A stretch of 60,279 nucleotides of DNA from an uncultured Ruminococcus sp. (GCA_902761375.1 CACWKB010000004.1:1-60279); one strand, 5' to 3'; positions 17,101 to 24,927 are shown, counted from the stretch's first letter. The notes: a model not told the origin generated them from the sequence alone. Numbers and translations are program-made.

Positions 17101-17933
17101 AGCGCAGCATCCATTCTCCCGTCATCAAGACCGCGAAGCCCAGGGTGTTCATCCCCGTGTTCCCCGGCACCAACTGCGAGGTAGATACCGCCCGTGCCTT
17201 TGAGAAGGCGGGCGCGCAGCCTGAGCTGCTGATCGTCAAAAACCTCACCCAGAGCGGAATCGAGGAGACGATCGAGAAAATGGTCGAGCTCATCGGTCAG
17301 TCGCAGATCATCATGCTCCCCGGCGGCTTCTCGGGCGGCGACGAGCCCGACGGCTCGGGCAAGTTCATCGCCACCACCTTCCGCAATCCGCGCGTCGCTG
17401 AGGCGGTCAACGACCTGCTCAAAAACCGCGACGGTCTGATGCTCGGAATCTGCAACGGCTTCCAGGCGCTGATCAAGCTCGGTCTGGTGCCTTACGGCGA
17501 GATCCGCGATTTGAAACCCACCGACCCGACGCTGACCTTCAACACCGTCGGCAGACATATCTCGCATATGGCATATACGCGCGTTACCTCGGTCAAATCC
17601 CCGTGGTTCGCCGGCGTTAACGCGGGCGACGTGTTCGCAATCCCCGTTTCTCACGGCGAGGGCAGATTTATGGCTGACGCCGAAACCGTCCGTCAGCTCG
17701 CCGCCAACGGTCAGATCGCCACCCAGTACGTCGACCTCAGCGGCAAGCCCGGCGAGGAGATAGCCTACAACGTCAACGGCTCCGTCTGCGCCATCGAGGG
17801 CATCACCTCGCCCGACGGCAGGGTGCTCGGCAAGATGGGACACAGCGAGAGAAAGGGCGAAAACCTCTATAAGAACGTTCCGTTCGAGAAGGATCAGAGA
17901 ATATTCGAGAGCGGCACAGCATATTTTAAGTAA
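14166..17933 (+). CDS. purL: Phosphoribosylformylglycinamidine synthase, single chain
   Basis: A 1,255-aa FGAM synthase that makes FGAM from FGAR, ATP and glutamine, the fourth step of purine synthesis. It is the long form with the glutaminase fused: FGAR-binding and ATPase regions (FKNETHNHPTEIEPFGGA at about residue 322; SQERMAVVL; PSIGGKDSMSGSF), then a C-terminal class I glutaminase from about residue 985 (FIPVFPGTNCEVD) with the nucleophile Cys in GICNGFQ and His in SHGEGRF. Codon use matches neighbours. No other pur gene lies nearby. ATG 14166 has GGAGG upstream, and a terminator follows at 17945. Confidence 0.97.
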   Translation: MSDVIRIFVEKREGFNVVAKQTLWDIRHNLGMRCVTDLRYIVRYDLEGLTREEYDKAKGIVLSEPNADVIYEEELPVEDGWRVFAMEYLPGQYDQRGDSAEQCVQLLTQGERCRVLTARVIALKGDITDEEQKKIEDYLINPVESRLASLEKPDTLDLETPVPEDVKRVEGFIAWNDAQMEEYFGSMGFAMTLADLKFCRDYFRDEERRDPSVTELRVIDTYWSDHCRHTTFLTKLEEVEVEQKALGSVIEDALREYYATRDEVYGKDTDRIVSLMDMALMGMKSLKKKGMIPDLDESEEINACSIEVPVTIDGRTEKWLVQFKNETHNHPTEIEPFGGAATCLGGAIRDPLSGRAYVYQAMRVTGSGDPTIPFKDTMHGKLPSRKITTGAANGYSSYGNQIGLATGQVVELYDKGYVAKRMEIGAVIGASPKENVIRETPMPDDVIVLLGGRTGRDGCGGATGSSKAHTESSIETCGAEVQKGNPPTERKIQRLFRNAAVAKLIKRCNDFGAGGVCVAIGELADGLTVDLDRVTKKYDGLDGTELAISESQERMAVVLDKNDVDTFIKYAETENLEATAVAVVTEEPRLTMNWRGDKIVDLSRAFLNTNGVTQTARAFIAAPEAEDCYRENCPEMLEGKPFAEAIAANMGRLEVCSQIGLAERFDASIGAATVIMPFGGKTQLTPQEAMAAKIPLEKGETDDATAMSYGFIPGVSRWSPFHGSAYAVVESVSKLLAIGADPLTARLTFQEYFERLHDVPSRWGKPAAALLGAMQAQLRLGLPSIGGKDSMSGSFEDIDVPPTLVSFAVAMTKASKTVSAEFKQAGSKVVYVPVPEVKASLMPDWDKLIAMYRAVYALTDKGQVLSASVVKEGGAAASVCKACFGNRFGFKFTKTLTNKELFAPLSGSLVLELADGAELPGDVLCYDLGTVTDDEMITMGAEAVALDTILESWTAPLEKVFPTQADCPKPEVDVPLYTERSIHSPVIKTAKPRVFIPVFPGTNCEVDTARAFEKAGAQPELLIVKNLTQSGIEETIEKMVELIGQSQIIMLPGGFSGGDEPDGSGKFIATTFRNPRVAEAVNDLLKNRDGLMLGICNGFQALIKLGLVPYGEIRDLKPTDPTLTFNTVGRHISHMAYTRVTSVKSPWFAGVNAGDVFAIPVSHGEGRFMADAETVRQLAANGQIATQYVDLSGKPGEEIAYNVNGSVCAIEGITSPDGRVLGKMGHSERKGENLYKNVPFEKDQRIFESGTAYFK

Positions 17934-17944
17934 GATAAAACGAG

Positions 17945-17984
17945 AGTCGGTTCAGGGCGCGAGAGCGCTTTGAACCGACTTTTT
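17945..17984 (+). terminator. Terminator of purL
   Basis: AGTCGGTTCA (17945-17954) pairs with TGAACCGACT (17971-17980) around an inner GCGC hairpin, followed by TTTT. Confidence 0.85.
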
Positions 17985-18089
17985 GGGTAAATGCGACAAA
18001 ATGAGACTGAAAGTATTGTGAATATATACCAATGGCTTTTGCGGCACATCGGAGAATTTGGGGTATGCTACAAAGATGGCAGGGACTTA

Positions 18090-18118
18090 TTGACAGCTTT
18101 TGGAAAAAGACGTATAAT
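18090..18118 (+). promoter_or_regulatory. Consensus promoter of the zinc-ribbon membrane protein
   Basis: TTGACA (18090-18095), 17-bp spacer, TATAAT (18113-18118). A second TATAAT at 18166 is too close to the start codon to serve. Confidence 0.85.
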
Positions 18119-18188
18119 TTTTATTACGCTGAAGCGCTGACGCTTTCGGCTGAAAAAGTATATAGTATAATGAAAAGGGGTATTATTT

Positions 18189-18761
18189 ATGGCTATTTGT
18201 AAGACTTGCGGTGCTCAGATGGACGACAACGCAACGGCATGTCCTATCTGCGGCGCAGCCGCCGAGGGTCAGAATCAGACCTACACTCCCGCCGTGCAGA
18301 ACGCACAGGCTCAGCAGAACGGCGACGACGCTGCGGATGTTGCCTCGAGCAAGGCTTTGGCTTGGCTGGCGTATATTCCGTGGACTCCCGTTTTCCTGGT
18401 TCCCTTCTTTGTGAAGAAGTGGTCTAAGTACGCGCGCTTCCATGTGCGTCAGGGCGCGACCCTGTGGGCGATCAGCGCTGTATATTCCGTACTGCAAGGC
18501 ATTATTTCAGGCATTGTGACAGGCGTCGTCGCAGCGATCCGGTATAATACCAACGCTCCCGGTCTGGCTGTGCTCGTTGTTCTGACTACCCTTCTGCTTT
18601 CGGCGGTACAGATCGGTATCTGTGTATTTGCCGTTATCGGTATCGTCAAGGCGGCTACGGGTCAGAAGTATGAGCTTCCGCTCGTCAGCAAGATCCCCTT
18701 TGTTGCGAAGCTTATTGATTTCTTCTACGGCAAGATGGGCGTAGACGTTTCCGGCGACTGA
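18189..18761 (+). CDS. Zinc-ribbon membrane protein (DUF4870/Tic20-like)
   Basis: A 190-aa protein. Residues 4-20 form a zinc ribbon (CKTCG ... CPICG). After a Gln/Ala-rich linker there are three to four hydrophobic helices (about 58-75, 90-118, 125-155) and a cytoplasmic tail. The WSKYARFHVRQGATLW segment is typical of DUF4870/Tic20-like small membrane proteins, whose function is unknown. ATG 18189 follows AAAAGGGG. It has its own consensus promoter and terminator. Confidence 0.8.
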   Translation: MAICKTCGAQMDDNATACPICGAAAEGQNQTYTPAVQNAQAQQNGDDAADVASSKALAWLAYIPWTPVFLVPFFVKKWSKYARFHVRQGATLWAISAVYSVLQGIISGIVTGVVAAIRYNTNAPGLAVLVVLTTLLLSAVQIGICVFAVIGIVKAATGQKYELPLVSKIPFVAKLIDFFYGKMGVDVSGD

Positions 18762-18774
18762 TCATTTTAATAGA

Positions 18775-18817
18775 AAAAAGGCAATGACTGAGGTAACGGT
18801 CATTGCTTTTTCTTTTT
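18775..18817 (+). terminator. Terminator after the zinc-ribbon membrane protein
   Basis: GCAATGAC (18781-18788) pairs with GTCATTGC (18799-18806) and is followed by TTTTCTTTTT; an A-run precedes the stem. Confidence 0.9.
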
Positions 18818-18824
18818 AAAGACG

Positions 18825-18853
18825 TTGAATTTCGATGATAAATGTGATATGAT
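18825..18853 (+). promoter_or_regulatory. Promoter of the patatin gene
   Basis: TTGAAT (18825-18830), 17-bp spacer, TATGAT (18848-18853) with an upstream TG at -14/-15. Confidence 0.75.
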
Positions 18854-18882
18854 GATATCGTACAGGAAGGGAGGCTGTCAAT

Positions 18883-19737
18883 GTGAGGATCGGTTTGGTG
18901 CTTTCGGGCGGAATGGCAAAGGGCGCGTTTCAGGTCGGCGCGCTGAAGGCGATAGGCGAGTATATTGATCCCAAGGAGATCACGGCGATAAGCTGTTCGT
19001 CGGTGGGCTGTCTCAACGGCTTCGCCTTTGTGAGCGGAAAGCTCGATCAGGCGGAGAAGATGTGGAAGCATATCTGTGAAAACGGCAACAGGCGGTATAT
19101 CAACAGCATCCTGCGCAGCAGCTTTTTGCAGGAGAGCATCAATTATATCTGCGACGACAGCTCTCAGATAACGAACTCGTTTTTTATTTCGCTGCTGAAC
19201 CTCAAGGAGCGAACCGTGTTGTATCAGAACCTCGCAAAGGTGAGCAGCAGGAGCTATGCCGATTACCTGAAGGCGAGCGTGGCTATGCCGCTTTATAACC
19301 GCCCGGTGATGATAAACGGCAAGGGCTTGTACGACGGCGCGCCCGTGGATAATATCCCGGTGTATCCGCTGGTGAAGCGCAAGCTCGATTATATCATATG
19401 CATATATTTTGACGATTGCTGCTATACCTTCGAGACCCCGGCGTTCGATAAGAAGCTGATAAAGATAACCTTCCCGACCAAAAAGACGATAGTCGATTCG
19501 CTGACCTTCAAGGAGGAGGCGATCGACGCGATGATCCAGCGCGGCTATCGGGTAGCGGGCAATATTCTGAGACCCGTGTTCGCCGACGGCGGAATGAAGC
19601 TCAACGAGGTGTACGATTATATAAATTTCCTGAACGACCATATGGGCGAGAAAAAAATGAGGATCACCGGCGATATGCTGATGACCAATTTCAATAAGAT
19701 AACCTCAAAGCTCGCAAGACATTCTATAGTGTATTAA
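18883..19737 (+). CDS. Patatin-like phospholipase
   Basis: A 284-aa patatin-fold lipid acyl hydrolase with a Ser-Asp dyad. The oxyanion-hole glycines are in LSGGMAKGAFQVG (residues about 7-19), the nucleophile Ser in SCSSVG at about 45-50, and the catalytic Asp in YDGAPVDN at about 150. The usual G-x-S-x-G elbow reads C-S-S-V-G, so its first Gly is a Cys. There is no signal peptide, so it acts inside the cell or at the inner membrane face. The start is GTG 18883 (the ATG two bases upstream is followed directly by a stop), with GGAAGGGAGG 8 nt away. It is a single-gene unit. Confidence 0.88.
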   Translation: MRIGLVLSGGMAKGAFQVGALKAIGEYIDPKEITAISCSSVGCLNGFAFVSGKLDQAEKMWKHICENGNRRYINSILRSSFLQESINYICDDSSQITNSFFISLLNLKERTVLYQNLAKVSSRSYADYLKASVAMPLYNRPVMINGKGLYDGAPVDNIPVYPLVKRKLDYIICIYFDDCCYTFETPAFDKKLIKITFPTKKTIVDSLTFKEEAIDAMIQRGYRVAGNILRPVFADGGMKLNEVYDYINFLNDHMGEKKMRITGDMLMTNFNKITSKLARHSIVY

Positions 19738-19801
19738 TTGACAGTCAAATATAAGCGGATAATTCCGCAGAATGAGGCGATATTATCAAACCCGGTGGCG
19801 A

Positions 19802-19995
19802 GGGAGTGCATTGCAGTTTTTAAAACAAAACGCCATTGCGTGAGTGTTATTTAACTTAAGCAAACTTGGCAGCGTGGGAGTGCATTGCAGTTTTTAAACA
19901 AAACGCCATTGCGTGAGTGTTATTTGACTTCAGCAAACTTGGCGGCGTGGGAGTGCATTGTCGTTTCTAAAACAAAACGCCTTTGCGCGGTCGCC
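19802..19995. repeat. Three tandem copies of a 73-74 bp repeat
   Basis: Units begin at about 19802, 19876 and 19949 with GGGAGTGCATTG and share AAAACAAAACGCC and GCAAACTTGGC blocks. Units 1 and 2 are nearly identical; unit 3 is diverged and ends in TTTGCGCGG. The region 19738-20041 has no gene. The CATTGCAGT core is also found in the array at 53401-53718. Confidence 0.85.
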
Positions 19996-20041
19996 AAACC
20001 TTTGATAAAAACCAAACGTCTCATCGCGACCTAAAAAGCCA

Positions 20042-20069
20042 AAAGAAGCCGCTTGTCAGCGGCTTCTTT
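20042..20069. terminator. Bidirectional terminator-like hairpin
   Basis: AAAGAAGCCGCT (20042-20053) pairs with AGCGGCTTCTTT (20058-20069) around TGTC. T-rich flanks on both strands let it end transcripts from either side, including the minus-strand gene at 20192. Confidence 0.75.
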
Positions 20070-20191
20070 CGGATTTAGAAGTTTTGAAATTAACGTGAAA
20101 AACGTGGTTGTTGAAAATTAATTAATTGACATTTGGCTTTTCAAAATACTTTCCAATATACTTTCCAAAATCGGCGTGCTCGCTCCGCAGA

Positions 20192-20458
20192 TCAACCTAC
20201 CTTAGCGCCTGAGAGATCACCAAAGAAGTTGAATCTGAAAAGCTTGCTCTCGTCATTCTTGTTGTCACAGATGACGCTTGCCTCGGCGATCTTGCCGTTC
20301 TCGATGATCTTGGTCAGACCAAAGAGCTGGCTGAGCTTGCTTTTAAGGTTGAGTCTGTCGCCTTCGTTTGTAACAAGATATACGTTGCCCTCGCAGGTAT
20401 CAAGCACGGCGAGGAACTCGGTAGCATCAACGTTGTGTAAACTGAGGATTGGTGTCAT
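20192..20458 (-). CDS. Small conserved hypothetical protein
   Basis: An 88-aa acidic soluble protein beginning MTPILSLHNVDATEF and including VYLVTNEGDRLNLKSKLSQL and FRFNFFGDLSG. Its composition, good codon use and strong ribosome site (GGAGG 10 nt upstream of ATG 20458) show it is real. I believe similar short proteins are common in Clostridia, but I know no function. Promoter TTGACT-N16-TATAAT lies about 190 bp upstream, leaving a long leader that can fold just before the ribosome site. Confidence 0.75.
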   Translation of the reverse strand: MTPILSLHNVDATEFLAVLDTCEGNVYLVTNEGDRLNLKSKLSQLFGLTKIIENGKIAEASVICDNKNDESKLFRFNFFGDLSGAKVG

Positions 20459-20463
20459 AATCT

Positions 20464-20640
20464 TGTTTCCTCCTTCAATTCATTATTGAACCGACAGGAC
20501 GAACCGGTCAGTCCGACTAAATTTCGTGCGCCATTTACCATTTGGCAAATCATGATTTTTAATCGACCCTGAAATATTCAATTGTAACTCGAGTCGGCAA
20601 ATTGAATCAGCCGAATGTCAAGCGGAATCTTTACTTGACA
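20464..20640 (-). other. Long 5' leader with hairpins upstream of the small protein
   Basis: On the minus strand the transcript from about 20640 has about 180 nt before the ATG. Near its end TTCAAT and ATTGAA form a 6-bp hairpin directly before GGAGG, and a GACCG/CGGTT stem lies further upstream. This would suit translational control. No known riboswitch class was recognised. Confidence 0.4.
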
Positions 20641-20646
20641 GTTATT

Positions 20647-20674
20647 ATTATACGCAGTTTTTTGAAAAAGTCAA
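20647..20674 (-). promoter_or_regulatory. Promoter of the small conserved protein
   Basis: On the minus strand TTGACT (20674-20669), 16-bp spacer, TATAAT (20652-20647). Confidence 0.75.
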
Positions 20675-20679
20675 CAAAA

Positions 20680-20990
20680 TTTAAACCGAGTCTTTGTGCG
20701 CTCTGCTATTTTGATGTCAATAACTGCCAAAGAAGCGGCGACAGAATTGTGCAATAAGCACAAGACACAGCCTGCCGAGAGTCTGATCGTAGATCGGTTT
20801 CGACTTTCGATTAGTCATCTTAAACAAGTTAATCGGCGGATGACAAAAAAGTGAGTGATGATTTGACAAACTTGAAAAACGGCTTGTTTATCGGGAAAAA
20901 CAGCGCAATATGATTTTTGGATGCAACAATAGTATCAGTGACCCGAATGAACGGGAGAAAATAAAGCGAAAAGAACAGCTCGAACCGGGC
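20680..20990. other. Intergenic stretch with no recognised feature
   Basis: About 310 bp between divergent promoters. I find no frame of coding character, no terminator and no known RNA. A lone TTGACA at 20874 has no matching -10. Confidence 0.5.
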
Positions 20991-20997
20991 GCTGAGC

Positions 20998-21027
20998 TTG
21001 ACGAAATAAGCCGGAATAGGATATAAT
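20998..21027 (+). promoter_or_regulatory. Promoter of the phosphohexomutase gene
   Basis: TTGACG (20998-21003), 18-bp spacer, TATAAT (21022-21027). Transcription from about 21034 makes the ATG at 21038 unlikely as a start. Confidence 0.7.
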
Positions 21028-21058
21028 ATACATATAAATGGAAAAGGACGGCGATTGC

Positions 21059-22561
21059 ATGATGATCGAAGATTTCAGACAGTTCAAAAGCGGAACCGAT
21101 ATCCGCGGCGTGGCAAGCGAGGGCGTTGAGGGTCAGCCCGTCAATCTCACCGACGAGGCGGTAGAGAGGATGGCGGACGGCTTTGTGCTGTGGCTTGCAC
21201 GGAAGGTCGGCAAGGCTCCCGATAAGCTACGCATTTCCGTGGGCAGAGACAGCCGCATCTCGGGTCCGCGCCTGATGAAGCTGTGCTGCGGACGATTTGA
21301 GGCGGCGGGCGCAGAGGTGCTCTGCTGCGGACTCGCCTCGACGCCGTCGATGTTCATGACCACGGTGGAGCTCGGCTGCGACGGCGCGCTCCAGCTTACC
21401 GCGAGCCATCATCCGTTCAACAGAAACGGCTTGAAGTTTTTCACCCGGGAGGGCGGTCTGGAGGGCTCCGATATAGAGGCTATTCTCGACTTCGCTCAGA
21501 AGGGAGAGAGCCCCGAGGCTGTCGAGGGCGGCTCGGTCAGGGAGATCGACTTCATGAGCGACTACGCAAGAGGTCTGAGAGAGAAGATCATGCGCGAGGT
21601 CAACGCGGAGGATTACGAGCATCCGCTCAAGGGCTTTCATATCGTTGTGGACGCCGGAAACGGAGCGGGCGGCTTTTACGCGGATAAGGTGCTTGCGCCC
21701 TTGGGCGCGGATACCTCGGGCAGCCGTTACCTCGAGCCGGACGGAATGTTCCCGAATCATGTGCCGAACCCCGAGGACGCGACCGCGATGGCTTCGATCT
21801 GCGAGGCTGTGCGCGAGAGCGGAGCCGATATGGGCGTGATCTTCGATACCGACGTAGACCGCGGCGGCGCCGTGGACAGCAAGGGCAACGAGATCAACCG
21901 CAACCGCCTGGTGGCGGCAGCGGCGGCTATCGCTCTGGAGGGCAACGAAGGCGGCACTATCGTCACCGACTCGATCACCTCGAGCGGATTGAAGGAGTTC
22001 ATCGAAAAGAACCTCGGCGGCAGGCATTACCGCTACCGCAGAGGCTATAAGAACGTGATAGATAAGGCGCTGGAGCTTGAAGCTCAGGGCGTTAACTGTC
22101 CGCTGGCAATCGAGACCTCGGGTCACGCGGCGATGCGCGAGAACTACTTCCTCGACGACGGCGCGTACCTCTGCACCAAGCTCATCATCAAGGCGGCGCA
22201 GCTTCGCGCTCAGGGCAGGGAGCTTGACTCGCTGACGGCGGAGCTCAGGGAGCCGCTCGAAAGCAGAGAGGTGCGCTTTAAGATAACGGAAAAGGATTTT
22301 AGAGCCTGCGGCGAGAGGATAATCAGAGAGCTTACCGCTTATGCCGAGGCTCGGGACGGCTGGCAGGTCGCCGACGATAACCGCGAGGGCGTCAGAGTCT
22401 CGTTCGACAGGGAGAACGGCGACGGCTGGTTTTTGCTCAGACTGTCGGTTCACGACCCGATCATGCCGCTGAATATCGAGAGCGACAGCGAGGGCGGCGT
22501 CGAGATCATCTACAATAAGCTGATGGAGTATTTGAAGACCACCGAGGGACTTGAAATATAA
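21059..22561 (+). CDS. Phosphoglucomutase/phosphomannomutase
   Basis: A 500-aa alpha-D-phosphohexomutase that moves phosphate between C1 and C6 of glucose or mannose phosphate, feeding glycogen, exopolysaccharide or nucleotide-sugar synthesis. Marks: SGTDIRGVA (about residues 11-19), the phosphoserine loop TASHHPFNRNG (about 114-124), the metal loop DTDVDRGG (about 262-269) and the sugar loop ETSGHAA (about 352-358). Substrate choice between glucose and mannose cannot be told. The ATG at 21059 is preferred over 21038 for its AAAAGGACGG site and the promoter position; a second ATG follows at 21062. Confidence 0.92.
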   Translation: MMIEDFRQFKSGTDIRGVASEGVEGQPVNLTDEAVERMADGFVLWLARKVGKAPDKLRISVGRDSRISGPRLMKLCCGRFEAAGAEVLCCGLASTPSMFMTTVELGCDGALQLTASHHPFNRNGLKFFTREGGLEGSDIEAILDFAQKGESPEAVEGGSVREIDFMSDYARGLREKIMREVNAEDYEHPLKGFHIVVDAGNGAGGFYADKVLAPLGADTSGSRYLEPDGMFPNHVPNPEDATAMASICEAVRESGADMGVIFDTDVDRGGAVDSKGNEINRNRLVAAAAAIALEGNEGGTIVTDSITSSGLKEFIEKNLGGRHYRYRRGYKNVIDKALELEAQGVNCPLAIETSGHAAMRENYFLDDGAYLCTKLIIKAAQLRAQGRELDSLTAELREPLESREVRFKITEKDFRACGERIIRELTAYAEARDGWQVADDNREGVRVSFDRENGDGWFLLRLSVHDPIMPLNIESDSEGGVEIIYNKLMEYLKTTEGLEI

Positions 22562-22568
22562 CGCCAAG

Positions 22569-22598
22569 AAAGGGAGCGGCGCGGAATCGCTCCCTTTT
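22569..22598 (+). terminator. Terminator of the phosphohexomutase gene
   Basis: AAAGGGAGCG (22569-22578) pairs with CGCTCCCTTT (22588-22597), then a short T-run. Directly after it CATATATATTGCAG (22599-22612) resembles the repeat core seen at 53401-53718. Confidence 0.7.
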
Positions 22599-22620
22599 CA
22601 TATATATTGCAGCTCGGGCA

Positions 22621-22649
22621 TTGACTTTTTGAGGCTGCGGGAGTAATAT
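22621..22649 (+). promoter_or_regulatory. Promoter of the antiporter gene
   Basis: TTGACT (22621-22626), 17-bp spacer, TAATAT (22644-22649). Confidence 0.65.
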
Positions 22650-22688
22650 ATTTGTTGGCAAATCAAAACGGAAAAGAGCCGATAGGGA

Positions 22689-23870
22689 ATGGATGTACTG
22701 TCAATAATGAGGGATCTGGCGATAATACTTATCTTCGCCAAGATATTCGGACTGCTGGCGCGCAAGCTGAGGGCTCCCCAGGTCGTGGGAGAGATCGTCG
22801 CGGGTCTGCTGATCGGACCGAGCGTGCTGGGCTTTGTGCAGCTCAACGACTTTCTCGGGGTCTGCGCGCAGATCGGCGTGGTGCTGCTTATGTTCTCGGC
22901 GGGCTTGGGCACGAACCTCAAGGAGCTGCTCAAAACAGGTCCCAAGGCGCTGGCTATCGCATGCGCGGGCGTTTTGGTACCGCTGGCGGGCGGCACTCTG
23001 CTTTATATGTGCTTCTACGGCTTTGAACCGTGGGGCAGCCAGAAGTTTTTTACCGCGGTGTTTATCGGCGTGATAATGACCGCGACGAGCGTGAGCATCA
23101 CTGTCGAAACGCTAAAGGAGCTCGGAAAGCTCAAAAGTGAGCTCGGCACCGCGATACTGAGCGCGGCGATCATCGACGATGTGATCGGCATCTTGGTGCT
23201 TACCTTTGTCTTGGGGCTGAAAAACCCCAAGACCAAGCCGATACAGGTCGTGGTCAGTACGCTGCTGTTTTTTGTGCTCGCCGTGGGCGTGGGCTTTTTG
23301 GTCTACAAGCTGTTCAAATTCATCGACAAGCGCCATCCGCGCACCCGAAGGATCCCGATCTACTCGCTGGCGCTGTGCTTCGGACTCGCGTTTGTGGCTG
23401 AAAAGGTGTTCGGTATAGCCGACATCACCGGCGCTTATGTAGCCGGAATAATCCTCTGCCGCCTGCACGATTCGAGCTATATCGAGGAGAAGATGGATAT
23501 CAACTCCTATATGCTCTTCGGGCCGATATTCTTTGCGAGCATCGGGCTGAAAACCAAGCTCGACGGAATGACGCTCGATATCGTGGCGTTCTCGCTGCTG
23601 TTCGTCGTGGTAGCTATGGCGACCAAGGTGATCGGCTGCTCAGCCATGTCGAGGCTGTGCCGCTTCAATAACAAGGACTCGCTGCGCATCGGCGTGGGAA
23701 TGATGACGCGCGGCGAGGTCGCCCTGATCGTCGCCCAGCGCGGACTCGACGAGGGGCTGATAAGCTCGGTCTACTTCACCTCGGTGATACTGCTGATAAT
23801 CGCCTCGAGCATACTGACCCCGATATTCCTGAAGCTGCTGTTCCGCGAGAAAAAGGTGAAAACAATATAA
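22689..23870 (+). CDS. Cation:proton antiporter (CPA2 family)
   Basis: A 393-aa polytopic membrane protein with about 12 helices, matching the Na+/H+ exchanger (KefB/NapA-like) domain: LRAPQVVGEIVAGLLIGPS near residues 29-47, SAGLGTNLKEL, and the paired acidic site SAAIIDDVIGILVL at about 158-171, whose Asp pair marks electrogenic CPA2 antiporters. It would trade Na+ or K+ for H+. There is no C-terminal RCK/TrkA regulatory domain. The ribosome site before ATG 22689 is weak and very close (AGGG), so the in-frame ATG at 22707 is an alternative. It ends 2 bp from the convergent dehydrogenase gene. Confidence 0.9.
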   Translation: MDVLSIMRDLAIILIFAKIFGLLARKLRAPQVVGEIVAGLLIGPSVLGFVQLNDFLGVCAQIGVVLLMFSAGLGTNLKELLKTGPKALAIACAGVLVPLAGGTLLYMCFYGFEPWGSQKFFTAVFIGVIMTATSVSITVETLKELGKLKSELGTAILSAAIIDDVIGILVLTFVLGLKNPKTKPIQVVVSTLLFFVLAVGVGFLVYKLFKFIDKRHPRTRRIPIYSLALCFGLAFVAEKVFGIADITGAYVAGIILCRLHDSSYIEEKMDINSYMLFGPIFFASIGLKTKLDGMTLDIVAFSLLFVVVAMATKVIGCSAMSRLCRFNNKDSLRIGVGMMTRGEVALIVAQRGLDEGLISSVYFTSVILLIIASSILTPIFLKLLFREKKVKTI

Positions 23871-23872
23871 TT

Positions 23873-24829
23873 TCAGTTGACAAGATTGGTCGGCGTTCCG
23901 TTGAAGAAGTTTCTGATGTTGTCGGCGACGATCCGCATGAGCCTTTGCCGAGTCTCGACGGGCGCCCATGCGATGTGGGGAGTCATGATGCAGTTTTTCG
24001 CCTTCATCAGTATGCAGTCCTCGACCATCGGCTCGACGCGGAGCGTATCTATGCACGCGCCGCCGAGACAACCGCTTTCGAGAGCCTCGAACAGCGCCTG
24101 CTCGTCCATGACGCCGCCGCGCGCGGTATTGACAAAGAGCGCGCCGCGCTTCATTTTGCCGAACGCCTCGGCGTTGAACATATTCTCGGAATCGGGATTG
24201 AGCGGACAGTGGACGCTGACGATATCGCTGCGCCGTAGCAGCTCGTCAAAGCCGACCGAGCCGACCCCGTCGAGCTGCATGGGACTGCGGTTGAAGGCGA
24301 GCACCTTCATATTAAAGGCGAGGGCTATCCGCGCCGTCGCCTGACCTATCGCGCCCAGCCCGACAATGCCGAGGGTCTTGCCGGCGAGCTCGTGCAGGGG
24401 ATAGACAAAGGGCGAGAAGGTTCTGCTGCGGACCCAGCGCCCCTGCATTACGTAGTCGTTGTAGCCGCCGACGTGGTTGTAGTGCGCCAAAATCAGCGCG
24501 AAGGTGTGCTGGGCGACGGCGTTCGTCGAGTAGGAGCCGGCGTTGCAGACGGCTATCCCGTGCTCGCGGCAGTAGCCGACGTCGATGTTGTTGTAGCCCG
24601 TGGCAAAAAGCCCGATGTACTTCAAATGCTTTGCGAGGCGCAGCGTGTGGCTGTCGAGCAGGGTTTTGTTGCAGACGACGACGTCCGCGTCGGCGATCTT
24701 TTCGGCGACCTCCTCGTATTCGAGCAGACCGTAGGAGGCCACCTCGCCGAGCTCGTTGAGGATGTCAGCGCTCACAAGCCCGTCGACTACCGTCTGCGCG
24801 TCCGTGAGCACTATTTTCGGCTTATTCAC
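23873..24829 (-). CDS. D-2-hydroxyacid dehydrogenase
   Basis: A 318-aa NAD(P)-dependent dehydrogenase that interconverts a 2-keto acid and a D-2-hydroxy acid, of the hydroxypyruvate/glyoxylate reductase type. Marks: the dinucleotide motif GIVGLGAIGQATA at about residues 145-157, the catalytic Arg in NTARGGVMDE at about 228, and the catalytic His in MTPHIAWAP at about 282. Exact substrate is unknown. The start is GTG 24829, which has AAGGAG 8 nt upstream; the GTG at 24838 would touch the ribosome site. Its promoter lies back to back with that of the HAD gene. Confidence 0.9.
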   Translation of the reverse strand: MNKPKIVLTDAQTVVDGLVSADILNELGEVASYGLLEYEEVAEKIADADVVVCNKTLLDSHTLRLAKHLKYIGLFATGYNNIDVGYCREHGIAVCNAGSYSTNAVAQHTFALILAHYNHVGGYNDYVMQGRWVRSRTFSPFVYPLHELAGKTLGIVGLGAIGQATARIALAFNMKVLAFNRSPMQLDGVGSVGFDELLRRSDIVSVHCPLNPDSENMFNAEAFGKMKRGALFVNTARGGVMDEQALFEALESGCLGGACIDTLRVEPMVEDCILMKAKNCIMTPHIAWAPVETRQRLMRIVADNIRNFFNGTPTNLVN

Positions 24830-24868
24830 ATTAGTCACTCCTTGCGGATGGAATCATATTACAATTTT

Positions 24869-24897
24869 ATTATAACTTAAAAAACCGCCGAAATCAA
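24869..24897 (-). promoter_or_regulatory. Promoter of the 2-hydroxyacid dehydrogenase
   Basis: On the minus strand TTGATT (24897-24892), 17-bp spacer, TATAAT (24874-24869). One base separates its -35 from the -35 of the divergent promoter. Confidence 0.8.
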
Positions 24898-24898
24898 C

Positions 24899-24927
24899 TT
24901 GAAAACAGGGAAATCTACTGATATAAT
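24899..24927 (+). promoter_or_regulatory. Promoter of the HAD-galactanase operon
   Basis: TTGAAA (24899-24904), 17-bp spacer, TATAAT (24922-24927) with TG at -14/-15. Confidence 0.8.
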
